A DNA stretch of 34,288 nucleotides from an uncultured Collinsella sp. (GCA_959019775.1 CAUEPS010000019.1:1-34288), one strand, 5' to 3'. Numbered from the stretch's first letter, positions 8,006 to 16,797 are shown. Program-made: numbers and translations. Notes: generated from the sequence alone by a model not told the origin.

Positions 8006-8575
8006 CTACCTTGCGAAAAAGCGCACGCCAAAGGATGTGTCCTCGCAAGCGACAATGCGACGGTCGCGCAGAATGGTCCGCACGTAATACCAATCGCCCA
8101 CGCAACCCGACAAATGCAAGCCGGCCGCCAGGTAGCACAGCAGCGGATAGCCCGAGAACGCAAACCCCAGGGCAAACGCCGTCGTCAAGGCAACCGTCGG
8201 CGCCAGGCAAACCGCCATGTACCGCCGGCGCGAATACACAACGCCCTCGGCGCAGGCGTAAATCATGCAGGTTTCGAGATTTGCCCCAAAGGTCACCCGA
8301 GCGCCGGCGGGCGCCAGCACTTTAAATAGCACCGAATGCACCAGCTCATGGACACCAAACGACGCAGCAGAAACGACCGCCAAGCCGACTATCCAGCCCA
8401 CGACTGCCGTCCAGCCGCCCGTATCAGCAGCATCCAAGTCTGCAGGCCCGCCCAGCAGCATAAACACCGGCACCAGGCACACAGCAAATGCGCCAAGCAC
8501 GACCATCCCCCACACGAAGCAAGCGTGCAGAAAATCCTCGTCCTCAAACGCATGTATGTTGGAAATCTCATTCAT
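8006..8575 (-). CDS. DUF3267-type membrane zincin-like protein
   Basis: This 189-residue integral membrane protein has hydrophobic segments near 20-42, 57-75, 118-137 and 140-158. HELVH at 76-80 is an HExxH metallopeptidase motif set at the end of a membrane helix, as in DUF3267 putative zincins; a candidate third ligand is Asp/His around 155-161 (HLSGCVGDW). No substrate is known. ATG 8575 begins the plausible frame but has only a weak ribosome-binding site. It is divergent from the MetRS-like gene and lies upstream of queH-queA on the same strand, separated by a repeat, so operon membership is uncertain. Confidence 0.75.
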   Translation of the reverse strand: MNEISNIHAFEDEDFLHACFVWGMVVLGAFAVCLVPVFMLLGGPADLDAADTGGWTAVVGWIVGLAVVSAASFGVHELVHSVLFKVLAPAGARVTFGANLETCMIYACAEGVVYSRRRYMAVCLAPTVALTTAFALGFAFSGYPLLCYLAAGLHLSGCVGDWYYVRTILRDRRIVACEDTSFGVRFFAR

Positions 8576-8617
8576 AGCATCTTAGGATAGCGCCCCTGCC
8601 ACGTACCCGTCCGCATG

Positions 8618-8626
8618 TGCGATAAT
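8618..8626 (+). promoter_or_regulatory. Candidate extended -10 promoter of the MetRS-like gene
   Basis: TGCGATAAT matches an extended -10 (TGn plus GATAAT), 82 nt upstream of the ATG. The same TGCGATAAT string occurs upstream of the degV gene. Confidence 0.45.
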
Positions 8627-8707
8627 GTCGAACGATATGCACGAATTGACCACTGCGCCGCCGAGCCCCGCGCCCGGCCGCGCTCTCACCATATGCGAAG
8701 GAGTCCC

Positions 8708-10858
8708 ATGGCATCCAAATACTCCATGAACGACCGTCCCAGCTGGCCGCGCCGCGCCATCGTTACCGCCGGCGAGCCCTACGGCAACAAGGGCCTGCAC
8801 TTTGGCCACGTCGGCGGCGTCTTTGTCCCGGCCGACTTCTTCGCCCGTTTCCTGCGCGACCGCCTGGGCCGCGAGAACGTCATCTTCACCTCGGGCACCG
8901 ACTGCTACGGCTCGCCCATCATGGAGAGCTACCGCAAGCTTAAGGAGAACGAGGGCTACGACAAGTCCATTAGCGAGTACGTCGAGTCCAACCACTCCCG
9001 CCAAGCAGCGACCCTCAACAACTACAACATCAGCTGCGATATCTACGGCGGCTCGGGCCTTGAGCCGGCGGCGCAGATCCACAACGAGGTTACCGCCGAG
9101 ATTATCGAGCGCCTGCACGAGCAGGGCACCATCTCCAAGCGCTCCACGCTGCAGTTTTACGACGCCAAGGCCGGCACGTTCCTCAACGGCCGCCAGGTGA
9201 TCGGCCGCTGCCCCATCCAGGGCTGCAAGTCCGAGAAGGCCTATGCCGACGAGTGCGACCTAGGTCACCAGTTTGAGCCCGAGGAGCTCATCGCGCCCAA
9301 GAGCCAGCTCACCGGCGAGGTGCCCGAGCTGCGCCCGGTCGACAACCTCTACTTTGACCTGCCGGCCTACCTTGACTTTATGAAGACCTACACCGCCAAG
9401 CTCGCCCAGAACCCGCAGGTTCGCTCCGTGGTCTCCAAGACCATGGAAGAGTGGCTGCTGCCGGCACAGCTCTACATTCAGAACAAGTTCCGCGAGGCCT
9501 TCGACGCCGTCGAGGACCAGCTCCCCGAGCACACCGTACTGGAGCCCGAGGGCAACAAGAGCAGCTTCACCGTCACCTTCCCCAGCTGGAAGGAGCGCGA
9601 CGACGCCCACGCGGTGCTCGCCAACGGCGGCGTACGCTTCCGCAGCGGCAAGGCGCTCGTGCCCTTCCGCATCACCGGTAACATCGACTGGGGCGTTCCG
9701 GTGCCCGAGGTCGACGGCGTGAACGACGTCACCTGCTGGTGCTGGCCCGAGAGCCTGTGGGCGCCCATCAGCTACACCCGCACCGTGCTCGCACGCGATG
9801 CCAAGGCCGCCGGCGTGACCGAGGGCGTCGCCGCCCAGGATGCCGCCCTCATGGGCGAGCCCGCCGCCGATTCCACGCAGGTCCCCGCGCCCACCTACCA
9901 GCACAGCTCGCTCGACTGGCGCGACTGGTGGTGCTCAGATGACGCACAGATCTACCAGTTCATCGGCCAGGACAACATCTACTTCTACTGCATCGCACAG
10001 ACCGCCATGTGGGAGGCCCTGGGTTGGAACCTCACGCAGAGCACCGTCAGCGCCTGCTACCACCTGCTCTACATGGGCAAAAAGGCCAGCTCGTCCTCGC
10101 AGACGCCTCCCCCGCCGGCAGACGACCTGCTCAACCACTACACCTGCGAGCAGATGCGTGCGCATTGGCTGTCGCTCGGCCTGTCCGAGAAGCCGGTGAG
10201 CTTTAGCCCCAAGGCATACGACACGCGCGTGACCGGCAAGGACAAGGACGGCAACGAGGTGCGCGCCTGCGACGACAAGCGCGTCATCGATCCGGCCCTT
10301 AAGGAGAGTGCGCTGCTGACCGGCGTCTTCAACCGCCTGGCCCGCAGCTGCTTCTACGGCGTCGCCGTCAAGGAGGGCGACGAGAGCCCCTATCGCAACG
10401 GTTGCATTCCGGCCGGCGCCGCCTCTGCTGCCGTGGTCGAGGCTGCCGATCAGGCCGCCCTTGCCTTTGAGCAGGCCATGTACAAGTTCGAGACGCACCG
10501 TGCGCTCGCCGTGTGCGACGACTACCTGCGTGCCGCCAACAAGCGCTGGAGCGATGCCTCCAAGGCCGCCAACAAGCTCGAGGGCGAGCCAGCCAACTCC
10601 GCCATGAAGCAGGCCCTGGTCGACGCCTTTACCGAGCTGCGTGTGGCGACCGTCCTGATGCACGGCATCGTTCCGGCCGGCTGCGAGCTCATCTGCGAGT
10701 ACTTCGACGTCGATCCGGTCGCCTTCTTTAGCTGGGATAACATCTTTGCCTCCACGGACGAGTTTGTGGAGAGCCTGGGCGAGAAGCCCGGCGAGCACCG
10801 TGTGAAGCCGCTGCCCCCGCGCTTCGACTTCTTTAGCAAGCACGAGAGCCAGTACTAG
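8708..10858 (+). CDS. Methionyl-tRNA synthetase-like class I aminoacyl-tRNA ligase
   Basis: The 716-residue protein has class I synthetase features of the MetRS branch. HFGH stands for HIGH at 31-34. A Zn-knuckle region with CPIQGC and CDLGH follows near 185-205, then a WCWPES block, a QFIGQDNIYFY block typical of MetRS, and an anticodon-binding helical domain. The KMSKS loop is abnormal: KKASSSS at 458-464, followed by QTPPPP, so the second Lys is lost. Either this is a divergent MetRS or a paralogue of metG with reduced or altered activity. ATG 8708 has GAAGGAG 4 nt upstream; the frame stays open 31 codons further 5' without a site. It is probably monocistronic. Confidence 0.8.
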   Translation: MASKYSMNDRPSWPRRAIVTAGEPYGNKGLHFGHVGGVFVPADFFARFLRDRLGRENVIFTSGTDCYGSPIMESYRKLKENEGYDKSISEYVESNHSRQAATLNNYNISCDIYGGSGLEPAAQIHNEVTAEIIERLHEQGTISKRSTLQFYDAKAGTFLNGRQVIGRCPIQGCKSEKAYADECDLGHQFEPEELIAPKSQLTGEVPELRPVDNLYFDLPAYLDFMKTYTAKLAQNPQVRSVVSKTMEEWLLPAQLYIQNKFREAFDAVEDQLPEHTVLEPEGNKSSFTVTFPSWKERDDAHAVLANGGVRFRSGKALVPFRITGNIDWGVPVPEVDGVNDVTCWCWPESLWAPISYTRTVLARDAKAAGVTEGVAAQDAALMGEPAADSTQVPAPTYQHSSLDWRDWWCSDDAQIYQFIGQDNIYFYCIAQTAMWEALGWNLTQSTVSACYHLLYMGKKASSSSQTPPPPADDLLNHYTCEQMRAHWLSLGLSEKPVSFSPKAYDTRVTGKDKDGNEVRACDDKRVIDPALKESALLTGVFNRLARSCFYGVAVKEGDESPYRNGCIPAGAASAAVVEAADQAALAFEQAMYKFETHRALAVCDDYLRAANKRWSDASKAANKLEGEPANSAMKQALVDAFTELRVATVLMHGIVPAGCELICEYFDVDPVAFFSWDNIFASTDEFVESLGEKPGEHRVKPLPPRFDFFSKHESQY

Positions 10859-10870
10859 GCAACCGCAACG

Positions 10871-10989
10871 CGCCCGGGAATGATTATTCTGGGACGGGGA
10901 TTAAAAAATCATTCCCGGGCGCCACAGTACAGTCTTTCTGGGACGGGGATTAAATGATTTTTTAATCCCCGTCCCAGAATAATCATTTA
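10871..10989. repeat. Family II palindromic repeats, tandem pair (copies 3 and 4)
   Basis: Two stem-loops lie in tandem. The first has 15-bp arms (CGCCCGGGAATGATT at 10871-10885 and its complement at 10907-10921). The second has a perfect 18-bp stem (TCTGGGACGGGGATTAAA at 10937-10954 with 10961-10978) and a 6-nt loop. Both contain GGGACGGGGATTAAA. They fill the space between the MetRS-like gene and the RNA methyltransferase and may separate the two transcripts. Confidence 0.75.
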
Positions 10990-11006
10990 GGTGGAAGGAA
11001 AGACGG

Positions 11007-12110
11007 ATGTCCAAGCCGCGTCGTCGTAAGCAGAAAAAGCAGGTCAAGGCCGAGCTCAAGCTCAGGCAGTTTGCTGCTACCGAGCTTTCCGACCAGTTTG
11101 CCGCCCTTCCCTGCGCCGCCGACCTGCCGCACTTTATGGTCGACACGGTCGCCGGCGCCTATGCACCCGCCGATGCCGAGCTCATGATCGAAGGCTTTGG
11201 TGCCGCGGCTACACGCCCAGTCACGCTGCGCGCCAACACGCTCAAGACGACCGCCGAGGACATCGCCGCCGCACTCGACGAAGCCGGCATCGCGCACCAA
11301 ACCGTTACCTGGTATTCGGACGCCTTCATCCTGCCCGAGACCCAGGTTTCCGACCTGTGGGACCTCGACATCTACCGCGACGGCAAGATCTACTTGCAAA
11401 GCCTGTCGTCTATGATGCCGCCGTTGGTCTTGGGCGCTCAGGCTGGCGAGGACATCCTGGACATGTGCGCAGCCCCCGGTGGCAAGACGACGCAGATCGC
11501 CGCCCTCACCCAGGGCCAGGCGCACCTCACGGCCTGCGAAATGAGCATTCCCCGCGCCGAGAAGCTCGAAGCCAACCTCCACCGCCAAGGCGCAAAAAAC
11601 GTGCCCGTCATGCGCATCGACGCACGCGAGCTCGACGAGTTCTTCCGCTTTGACCGCATCCTGCTCGACGCTCCCTGCACCGGCACGGGCACCGTCATCA
11701 GCGGCAACGAGAAGAGTCTTCGCGGTCTCACCGAGCAACTGCTCGGCAAGTGTGCCCGCTCGCAGCGAGCACTTCTGGACCGCGCCATGGGGGCCCTCAA
11801 ACCGGGCGGCACGCTCGTCTATTCGACGTGTTCGATCTTGCCGCAGGAAAACGAGGATGCCCTGCAAGAGGCCCTCGACAAGCACATGGACTGCGAGCTC
11901 ATCCCCCTCGACGGCACGCCAAGCGAAAGCGAAGCACGTCGCGCCCAGGATACCGGCGAAGAGCCGCGCGTCGAGAGCAACGCCCTCACCGAGGCCATCG
12001 CCGCCGGCCACGTCTCGTCCGTCGCCAACGGAATGCCCGGCACGCTGACCATTCCGCCCAGCCGCGACTTTGAGGGCTTCTATATCGCCCTGATCCGAAA
12101 ACGCAGCTAG
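11007..12110 (+). CDS. NOL1/NOP2/Sun-family RNA (cytosine-5)-methyltransferase, RsmF-like
   Basis: This 367-residue SAM-dependent enzyme probably methylates a cytosine in rRNA or tRNA. Motif I is DMCAAPGGKT at about 152-161; motif IV is DAPCTGTG (Cys224); the catalytic Cys of motif VI is in STCS (Cys275). A Lys/Arg-rich N-terminus (MSKPRRRKQKKQ) probably aids RNA binding. The C-terminus ends with the family's FEGFYIALI block. It is shorter than E. coli RsmF and lacks the C-terminal PUA-like extension, so the exact target is open. GGAAGGA lies 7 nt before the ATG. Confidence 0.9.
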   Translation: MSKPRRRKQKKQVKAELKLRQFAATELSDQFAALPCAADLPHFMVDTVAGAYAPADAELMIEGFGAAATRPVTLRANTLKTTAEDIAAALDEAGIAHQTVTWYSDAFILPETQVSDLWDLDIYRDGKIYLQSLSSMMPPLVLGAQAGEDILDMCAAPGGKTTQIAALTQGQAHLTACEMSIPRAEKLEANLHRQGAKNVPVMRIDARELDEFFRFDRILLDAPCTGTGTVISGNEKSLRGLTEQLLGKCARSQRALLDRAMGALKPGGTLVYSTCSILPQENEDALQEALDKHMDCELIPLDGTPSESEARRAQDTGEEPRVESNALTEAIAAGHVSSVANGMPGTLTIPPSRDFEGFYIALIRKRS

Positions 12111-12148
12111 CGCACGGATTCAAAACTCAACAAACTATCTCCGTGCGC
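12110..12148. terminator. Stem-loop between convergent gene ends
   Basis: GCGCACGGA at 12110-12118 pairs with TCCGTGCGC at 12140-12148 around a 21-nt loop, overlapping the ends of the RNA methyltransferase (+) and the small membrane protein (-). There is no T-run, so it is only a possible bidirectional stop. Confidence 0.3.
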
Positions 12149-12305
12149 GCTTGTCCTGCTGGTCACGGTGCTGCTTAAGTGCCTCGCGTTCCTTGCGCTC
12201 GGCTCTTTTGCCCTTAAAGGCCGTAACCACAAAGTAGATGACCGCGGCGGCTACGATTGCGCCCACACACAGGCCAATCGAGCCCAACATTGCTGTGAAT
12301 TCCAT
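12135..12305 (-). CDS. Small single-span membrane protein (56 aa)
   Basis: The frame encodes 56 residues: a short N-terminus, one hydrophobic helix from about 7 to 29 (LGSIGLCVGAIVAAAVIYF) and a highly charged Lys/Arg/Glu tail ending in KRARR. AGAGGTG lies 7 nt before ATG 12305. The positively charged tail after the helix predicts an outside-in topology with the tail in the cytoplasm. It lies between two plus-strand genes and is too short for many gene finders. No family is recognised; it could be a small regulatory or scaffold membrane peptide. Confidence 0.65.
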   Translation of the reverse strand: MEFTAMLGSIGLCVGAIVAAAVIYFVVTAFKGKRAERKEREALKQHRDQQDKRARR

Positions 12306-12496
12306 TCCGCGTCACCTCTCTTTTAAACGGGACATTCAAGATAGCACCTCAATACCCGCCACCACAGCTCCTTCACGTTCGCCGGCCCTTCGGTCTAACG
12401 GATGGCGCGGCGGGGAAAAATCAACTCGTCAAACGATTTAGCAAGCACAACGCTGCCAGCACCCTGCCGGCCACCATCGCATAGAATCGAGGATCC

Positions 12497-13588
12497 ATGG
12501 ATACCCTCAACGATCTAAACGAGCGCGTCGACGCCTTTGTCGGCACCAGCTCCTTCGACGCGCCTGCCGCGACTAACGACCAGGCCCCCATCGATGTTCC
12601 TGCCGAGGTTCACGAGGACATCGTCGCCTCGGTCGATTTTTCCGAGGTCGAGCTTGCAGACGAGTTCACCGAGCCCCAGGTAGCCGTGACCCCCAACGGA
12701 CTGCTCCCCATGGAGCCGCTGCCCATCGACGGGCGCCTGCGCAAGGCGGCCCTCCGCATGCCCGACGAGATCGAGGAGGCCAGCGGCTTTACGCTCTTCG
12801 GTCGTCGCATCAAGTCGCTTATCTACACCACCGACGTGGCGGTCATCCGCAACTCCAACGCCGATGCCGTCTTTGCCGTATACCCCTTCACGCCACAGCC
12901 TGCCATTACGCAGGCGCTGTTGACCGTCGCCGAGTGCCCAGTCTTTGTAGGCGTGGGTGGCGGAACTACGACCGGTAAGCGCTCCGTACAGATGGCAGCC
13001 GTCTCCGAGATGCAGGGCGCGGCGGGCTGCGTGGTCAACTCCCCAGCCACTGCCGAGATGGTCGAGCACATCACCAACATCGCCGACATCCCCGTCATCG
13101 CCACGGTCGTACGTTGCGACGATGATGCGCATGCCAAAGTGCGCGCCGGAGCCAAGATTCTCAACATCGCCGCCGGCAAAAACACGCCCCAAGTCCTACG
13201 TGAACTGCGCGAGCACTATCCCAACCTGCCGCTCATCGCGCCGGGCGGCAAGACGCCCGAGAGCATCCGCGAGACCATCGCCGCCGGTGCCAACGCCATC
13301 ATCTGGACGCCGCCTTCGGCCCAGCAGCTACAGACCGACATGATGCAGCGCTACCGCAAGATGAAGGAAGACGCCACGCCCGTCATCTCGCGCGACGATG
13401 TGCCCATTATCGACCAGGTTGCCGCCGCCGAGGTCAGTCAGGTCGAGAACATGAATCCCGACGTGCCGATTCCCGACGAGGTTATCGAACGCGTCGCTTC
13501 GATCCACGATCATATCGAGGAGCGTCGCGCCAACCGTGGACTCAAGCCGTCACTGCATGGCTTCTTCTTCCGCGGCAAGAAACGCTAG
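12497..13588 (+). CDS. Putative (beta/alpha)-barrel protein of unknown function
   Basis: The protein has 363 residues. The first 75 or so are acidic and probably disordered. Residues from about 95 to 285 look like a phosphate-binding barrel: repeated beta-alpha units such as CPVFVGVGGGTTTGK, IPVIATVVRCDDD, GAKILNIAAGKNT, LPLIAPGGKT and GANAIIWTPPS. These resemble aldolase- or epimerase-type barrels, where the glycine-rich loops hold a phosphate. I could not assign an exact family. A charged C-terminal tail ends in FFFRGKKR. A GAGGA lies 5-6 nt before ATG 12497. A strong terminator follows, so it is a single-gene unit. Confidence 0.8.
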   Translation: MDTLNDLNERVDAFVGTSSFDAPAATNDQAPIDVPAEVHEDIVASVDFSEVELADEFTEPQVAVTPNGLLPMEPLPIDGRLRKAALRMPDEIEEASGFTLFGRRIKSLIYTTDVAVIRNSNADAVFAVYPFTPQPAITQALLTVAECPVFVGVGGGTTTGKRSVQMAAVSEMQGAAGCVVNSPATAEMVEHITNIADIPVIATVVRCDDDAHAKVRAGAKILNIAAGKNTPQVLRELREHYPNLPLIAPGGKTPESIRETIAAGANAIIWTPPSAQQLQTDMMQRYRKMKEDATPVISRDDVPIIDQVAAAEVSQVENMNPDVPIPDEVIERVASIHDHIEERRANRGLKPSLHGFFFRGKKR

Positions 13589-13599
13589 CCGCAACAGCA

Positions 13600-13634
13600 A
13601 GGCCCGCCCCACAAACAACGGGACGGGCCTTTTT
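13600..13634 (+). terminator. Intrinsic terminator after the barrel-protein gene
   Basis: AGGCCCGCCCC and GGGACGGGCCT form a GC-rich stem (with one offset base) around ACAAACAAC, followed directly by TTTT. It lies 12 nt after the stop codon. Confidence 0.85.
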
Positions 13635-13669
13635 CGTTTGAGCAATCGTGCGCGACGTGATGGGTCAAG

Positions 13670-14560
13670 TTAATCCACGCGCTTGTCGCCCATAAAGAAG
13701 AGCGCCACCGTGCCAGGTCCGGTGTGCGAACCGATCAGAGCACCGATATTGTTGATCTCAATCTTGCCTTTGAGCTGCGGAACTTGTTCCTCAATCAGCG
13801 CCGCAACGGCCTCAGCGTCCTCGCGGCACGCCGAATGGGACAAGACGCACTTACCCGAATAATCCGCACCGTCCTGCACGTGTGCCATCATGGTCTTAGC
13901 CATCTCGGAAATCGCGCGCTTCTTGGTGCGAATCTTCTCACGTGGCGACAGCCCACCTTCGCAATCGACCGTCATAAGTGGGCAAATCTTAAGCGCTGTG
14001 CCGATAATCGCGCTCGCGGCCGAAATGCGACCGCCGCGCAGGTAGCTCGACAGATCGGTCGAGAAGAATCAGTGGTGCAGGTTGAGTTTATGCTCCTCAA
14101 TCCAAGCGGCCGTCTCGTCGAGCGAAGCGCCGCTATCGCGCACGTCGGCGGCATATTCCAGCAATAGGCCAAAGCCCGAAGACGCCGCCAACGAATCGAT
14201 AACGCGCACCTTGCCGCCCTGAGGATAGCGATCCGCGAGCATCTGTGCCGCAACGCAGGCCGATCCATACGTGCCCGAAATACCCGACGACAACGCCAGG
14301 TGCAGCACGTCTTTACCTTCGGCAACAAACGGCTCCCAAAACTCCTCGTACTCACCCACGCTCACCTGAGACGTCTTGGGCATGGCGCCCGCGGCAATCT
14401 GGGCAAAAAACTCGTCCGGCGTAATCGACTGATACAGATCGTCCGTATAGACAACATCGTCGATCTCGTAATGAAAACACACGACAGGGATATTGCGCGA
14501 CGCAAAGAACTCACGGGTTCGGTCGGCGGCGGATTCACAGGTCAGGACAAAATCACTCAT
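13670..14560 (-). pseudogene. DegV-family fatty-acid-binding protein, interrupted by one in-frame TGA
   Basis: Two collinear open segments in the same frame (14560-14069 and 14068-13670) together give a full-length DegV protein of about 296 residues. The N-terminal part has KTSQVSV and the lipid-head-group block SSGISGTYGSA; the C-terminal part has YLRGGRIS and a final GPGTVALFFMGDKR. The only break is TGA at 14069-14071, where relatives as I recall them have Trp in HHWFFSTDL (TGG to TGA). AAGGAG stands 6 nt before ATG 14560, and a promoter-like TGCGATAAT lies upstream, so expression signals look intact. DegV proteins bind fatty acids for the FakA kinase. It is a very recent pseudogene, a read-through case or a sequencing error. 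Confidence 0.85.
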
Positions 14561-14588
14561 ATGAGGCTCCTTAAGTATTGCTGCGCAA

Positions 14589-14597
14589 ATTATCGCA
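14589..14597 (-). promoter_or_regulatory. Candidate extended -10 promoter of degV
   Basis: The minus strand reads TGCGATAAT, an extended -10, 29 nt before the degV ATG. It is identical to the box in front of the MetRS-like gene. Confidence 0.45.
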
Positions 14598-14750
14598 CAG
14601 CAAGCCTAAATACGATACAAACGTCCACTATTTACCAATTCGAACCATTTGCATTGAATATCTTTATCATGAACATCCCCATCCCCGCCATGGGCCAACA
14701 TGGGCAAAATCACCCCCTTCGTCTCCACTTAACCGACACATCAACCTCAA

Positions 14751-14764
14751 CTAAATCGATTTAG
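14751..14764. promoter_or_regulatory. Perfect 14-bp palindrome, LacI/GalR-type operator candidate upstream of fbp
   Basis: CTAAATCGATTTAG is a perfect palindrome with a central CG and AAAT/ATTT flanks, the shape of LacI-family operators (AAnCGnTT core). It lies 117 nt upstream of the fbp start within the 320-bp gap between divergent degV and fbp. A looser inverted pair (TGGTAAAC near 14827, TTTTACCA near 14855) lies closer to fbp. Apart from these and the degV promoter, nothing else is evident in the gap. Confidence 0.4.
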
Positions 14765-14880
14765 CAAACCGTTCAGCTGACAATTCAGCCGCCGGCGCAA
14801 AATCGAAACAAAGCCGGCGCATACTGGTAAACGCTTGACGCTGTTTTATCAGTTTTACCAACCATATCGGAAGGTGCTTC

Positions 14881-16797
14881 ATGGTCGCATTCGATCGCAA
14901 TCCGCAAGACTTTAAGTATCTGCGTCTGCTGTCGAGACAATTTCCCACCGAACAATCCGCGTTTACCGAGATCATCAATCTCTCGGCCATTCTCAACCTG
15001 CCCAAAGGCACCGAGCATTTTATGAGCGACGTGCACGGCGAGTACGAAGCCTTTATGCACATCCTCAACAACTGCTCGGGTGTCGTGCGCGAACATGTCG
15101 ACGAGATCTTTGGCGACACGCTCTCCTTTGACGAAAAGGGCGAGTTGTGCACGCTCATCTACTACCCGCGCGAGAAGATCGAGCTGGTCCGCAGCCGGCG
15201 CGAGGACTCCCCCACCTGGTACAAGACAATGCTCGACCAGCTCATCATGGTTGCCCGCTCGCTTTCGAGCCGCTATACGCGCTCCAAGGTGCGTAAGGCC
15301 ATCCCGCGCGATTACGCCTACATCATCGACGAGTTGCTGCACACGCATCCGGACGAGAACAACTATCGTGTGCGCTATCACGAGCGCATTATCGAATCCA
15401 TCTTGGAGACCGCCAGCGCCGACGACTTTATCGAGTCGCTCGCCTCGCTCATCAAGCGCCTGGCCGTCGACCACCTGCACCTGGTGGGCGATATCTTCGA
15501 CCGTGGCGGCGGCGCTGCCAAGATTATGGACCGCCTGCTCACCTACCATTCGCTCGACATCCAGTGGGGCAACCACGACCTGCTGTGGATGGGCGCTGCG
15601 GCCGGTGAGCCCGCCTGCATCGCCACGGTGCTGCGCAACAACCTGCGCTACGACAATTACGAGATCCTCGAGAACGACTACGGCATCTCGCTGCGCGAGC
15701 TCGTCGCCTTTGCCGATGCCACCTATTCCGCCGGCGAGTCCATCAGCCCGCTGATCAAGGCCATCAACGTGCTGCTCTTTAAACTCGAGGGCCAGATTAT
15801 CCAGCGTCACCCCGAGTTCGACATGGCCGACCGTCTGCTGCTCGACAAAATCGACCACGACACCTGCACGGTCACGCTCGCCGACGGCAGCGTGTGGCCG
15901 CTCACGACCAACGACTTCCCCACCGTCGACCCGACGGACCCCTACACGCTCACGCCCCAGGAGCAACATATCATCGACAAGCTCGTGTCCGAGTTTGTCA
16001 CCGCCGACCACCTGCATCGCCATATCGATTTCCTCTACACCCACGGCTCGATGTACAAGGTCACCAACGGCAATCTGCTGTTCCATGGCTGCGTGCCGCT
16101 CAACGAGGATGGTGCCTTTAGCAGCATGAACTGCCTGGGCACCTGGCACGCAGGCCGCGATTATCTCGATTTTTGCGACCATATCGCCCGCCGCGCCTGG
16201 CGCGTGGGCGACCGCGACGCCCTCGACTGGATGTGGTACCTGTGGATCGGCTTTAACTCACCCGCCAGCGGGCGCCTGGTGCGTACCTTTGAACGCGCTT
16301 ATATCGCCGATAAGAGCACCTGGGTCGAGCCGATGGACCCGTACTTTACGCTTACCAAGTCGCCCTCGGTCTGCGACGACATCATGCGCGAGTTCGGCGT
16401 TGCCCCCATGGCATGTTCGCCGACCGGTCACATCATCAATGGCCATACGCCCGTTAAGACCACCAAGGGCGAGCAGCCCATCCGCGCCGAGGGCAAGCTG
16501 CTGGTCATCGATGGCGGCTTCTGCCGCGCCTACCATCCCAAGACGGGCATCGCCGGCTACACGCTTATCTCCAGTTCTCGCGGATGTCGTCTTAAGTCTC
16601 ACCAAGCCTTTACCACGGTTGCCGAAGCACTTACCCGCAATGTAGACATCGAGAGCGAGACCAACCGCTTTGACGAGGCCGACCGCCGCCGCATGGTAAG
16701 CGACACCGATACGGGTGCCAAAATCCGCAGCCAGATCCAGGACCTACGCCAACTGCTCGATGCATATAGAAACGGTGCTATCGAGGAGCGCGCCTAG
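14881..16797 (+). CDS. fbp: Class III fructose-1,6-bisphosphatase
   Basis: The 638-residue enzyme hydrolyses fructose 1,6-bisphosphate to fructose 6-phosphate in gluconeogenesis. Its length and motifs fit the Firmicutes-type (class III) family, which has a calcineurin-like metallophosphatase fold: SDVHGEYE at 49-56, GDIFDRGG at 203-210, GNHD at 230-233 and NGHTP at about 520-524 supply the metal ligands. ATG 14881 follows GGAAGGTG by 4 nt. The LacI-type palindrome upstream suggests carbon-source control. Two GtrA-family genes follow on the same strand, the first after 78 bp without an obvious terminator. Confidence 0.96.
   Translation: MVAFDRNPQDFKYLRLLSRQFPTEQSAFTEIINLSAILNLPKGTEHFMSDVHGEYEAFMHILNNCSGVVREHVDEIFGDTLSFDEKGELCTLIYYPREKIELVRSRREDSPTWYKTMLDQLIMVARSLSSRYTRSKVRKAIPRDYAYIIDELLHTHPDENNYRVRYHERIIESILETASADDFIESLASLIKRLAVDHLHLVGDIFDRGGGAAKIMDRLLTYHSLDIQWGNHDLLWMGAAAGEPACIATVLRNNLRYDNYEILENDYGISLRELVAFADATYSAGESISPLIKAINVLLFKLEGQIIQRHPEFDMADRLLLDKIDHDTCTVTLADGSVWPLTTNDFPTVDPTDPYTLTPQEQHIIDKLVSEFVTADHLHRHIDFLYTHGSMYKVTNGNLLFHGCVPLNEDGAFSSMNCLGTWHAGRDYLDFCDHIARRAWRVGDRDALDWMWYLWIGFNSPASGRLVRTFERAYIADKSTWVEPMDPYFTLTKSPSVCDDIMREFGVAPMACSPTGHIINGHTPVKTTKGEQPIRAEGKLLVIDGGFCRAYHPKTGIAGYTLISSSRGCRLKSHQAFTTVAEALTRNVDIESETNRFDEADRRRMVSDTDTGAKIRSQIQDLRQLLDAYRNGAIEERA

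Noticed and set aside
14069..14071. TGA in degV as a selenocysteine codon
   Set aside because: The residue expected there is Trp, not Cys, and I see no SECIS-like hairpin just downstream; a nonsense change is simpler.
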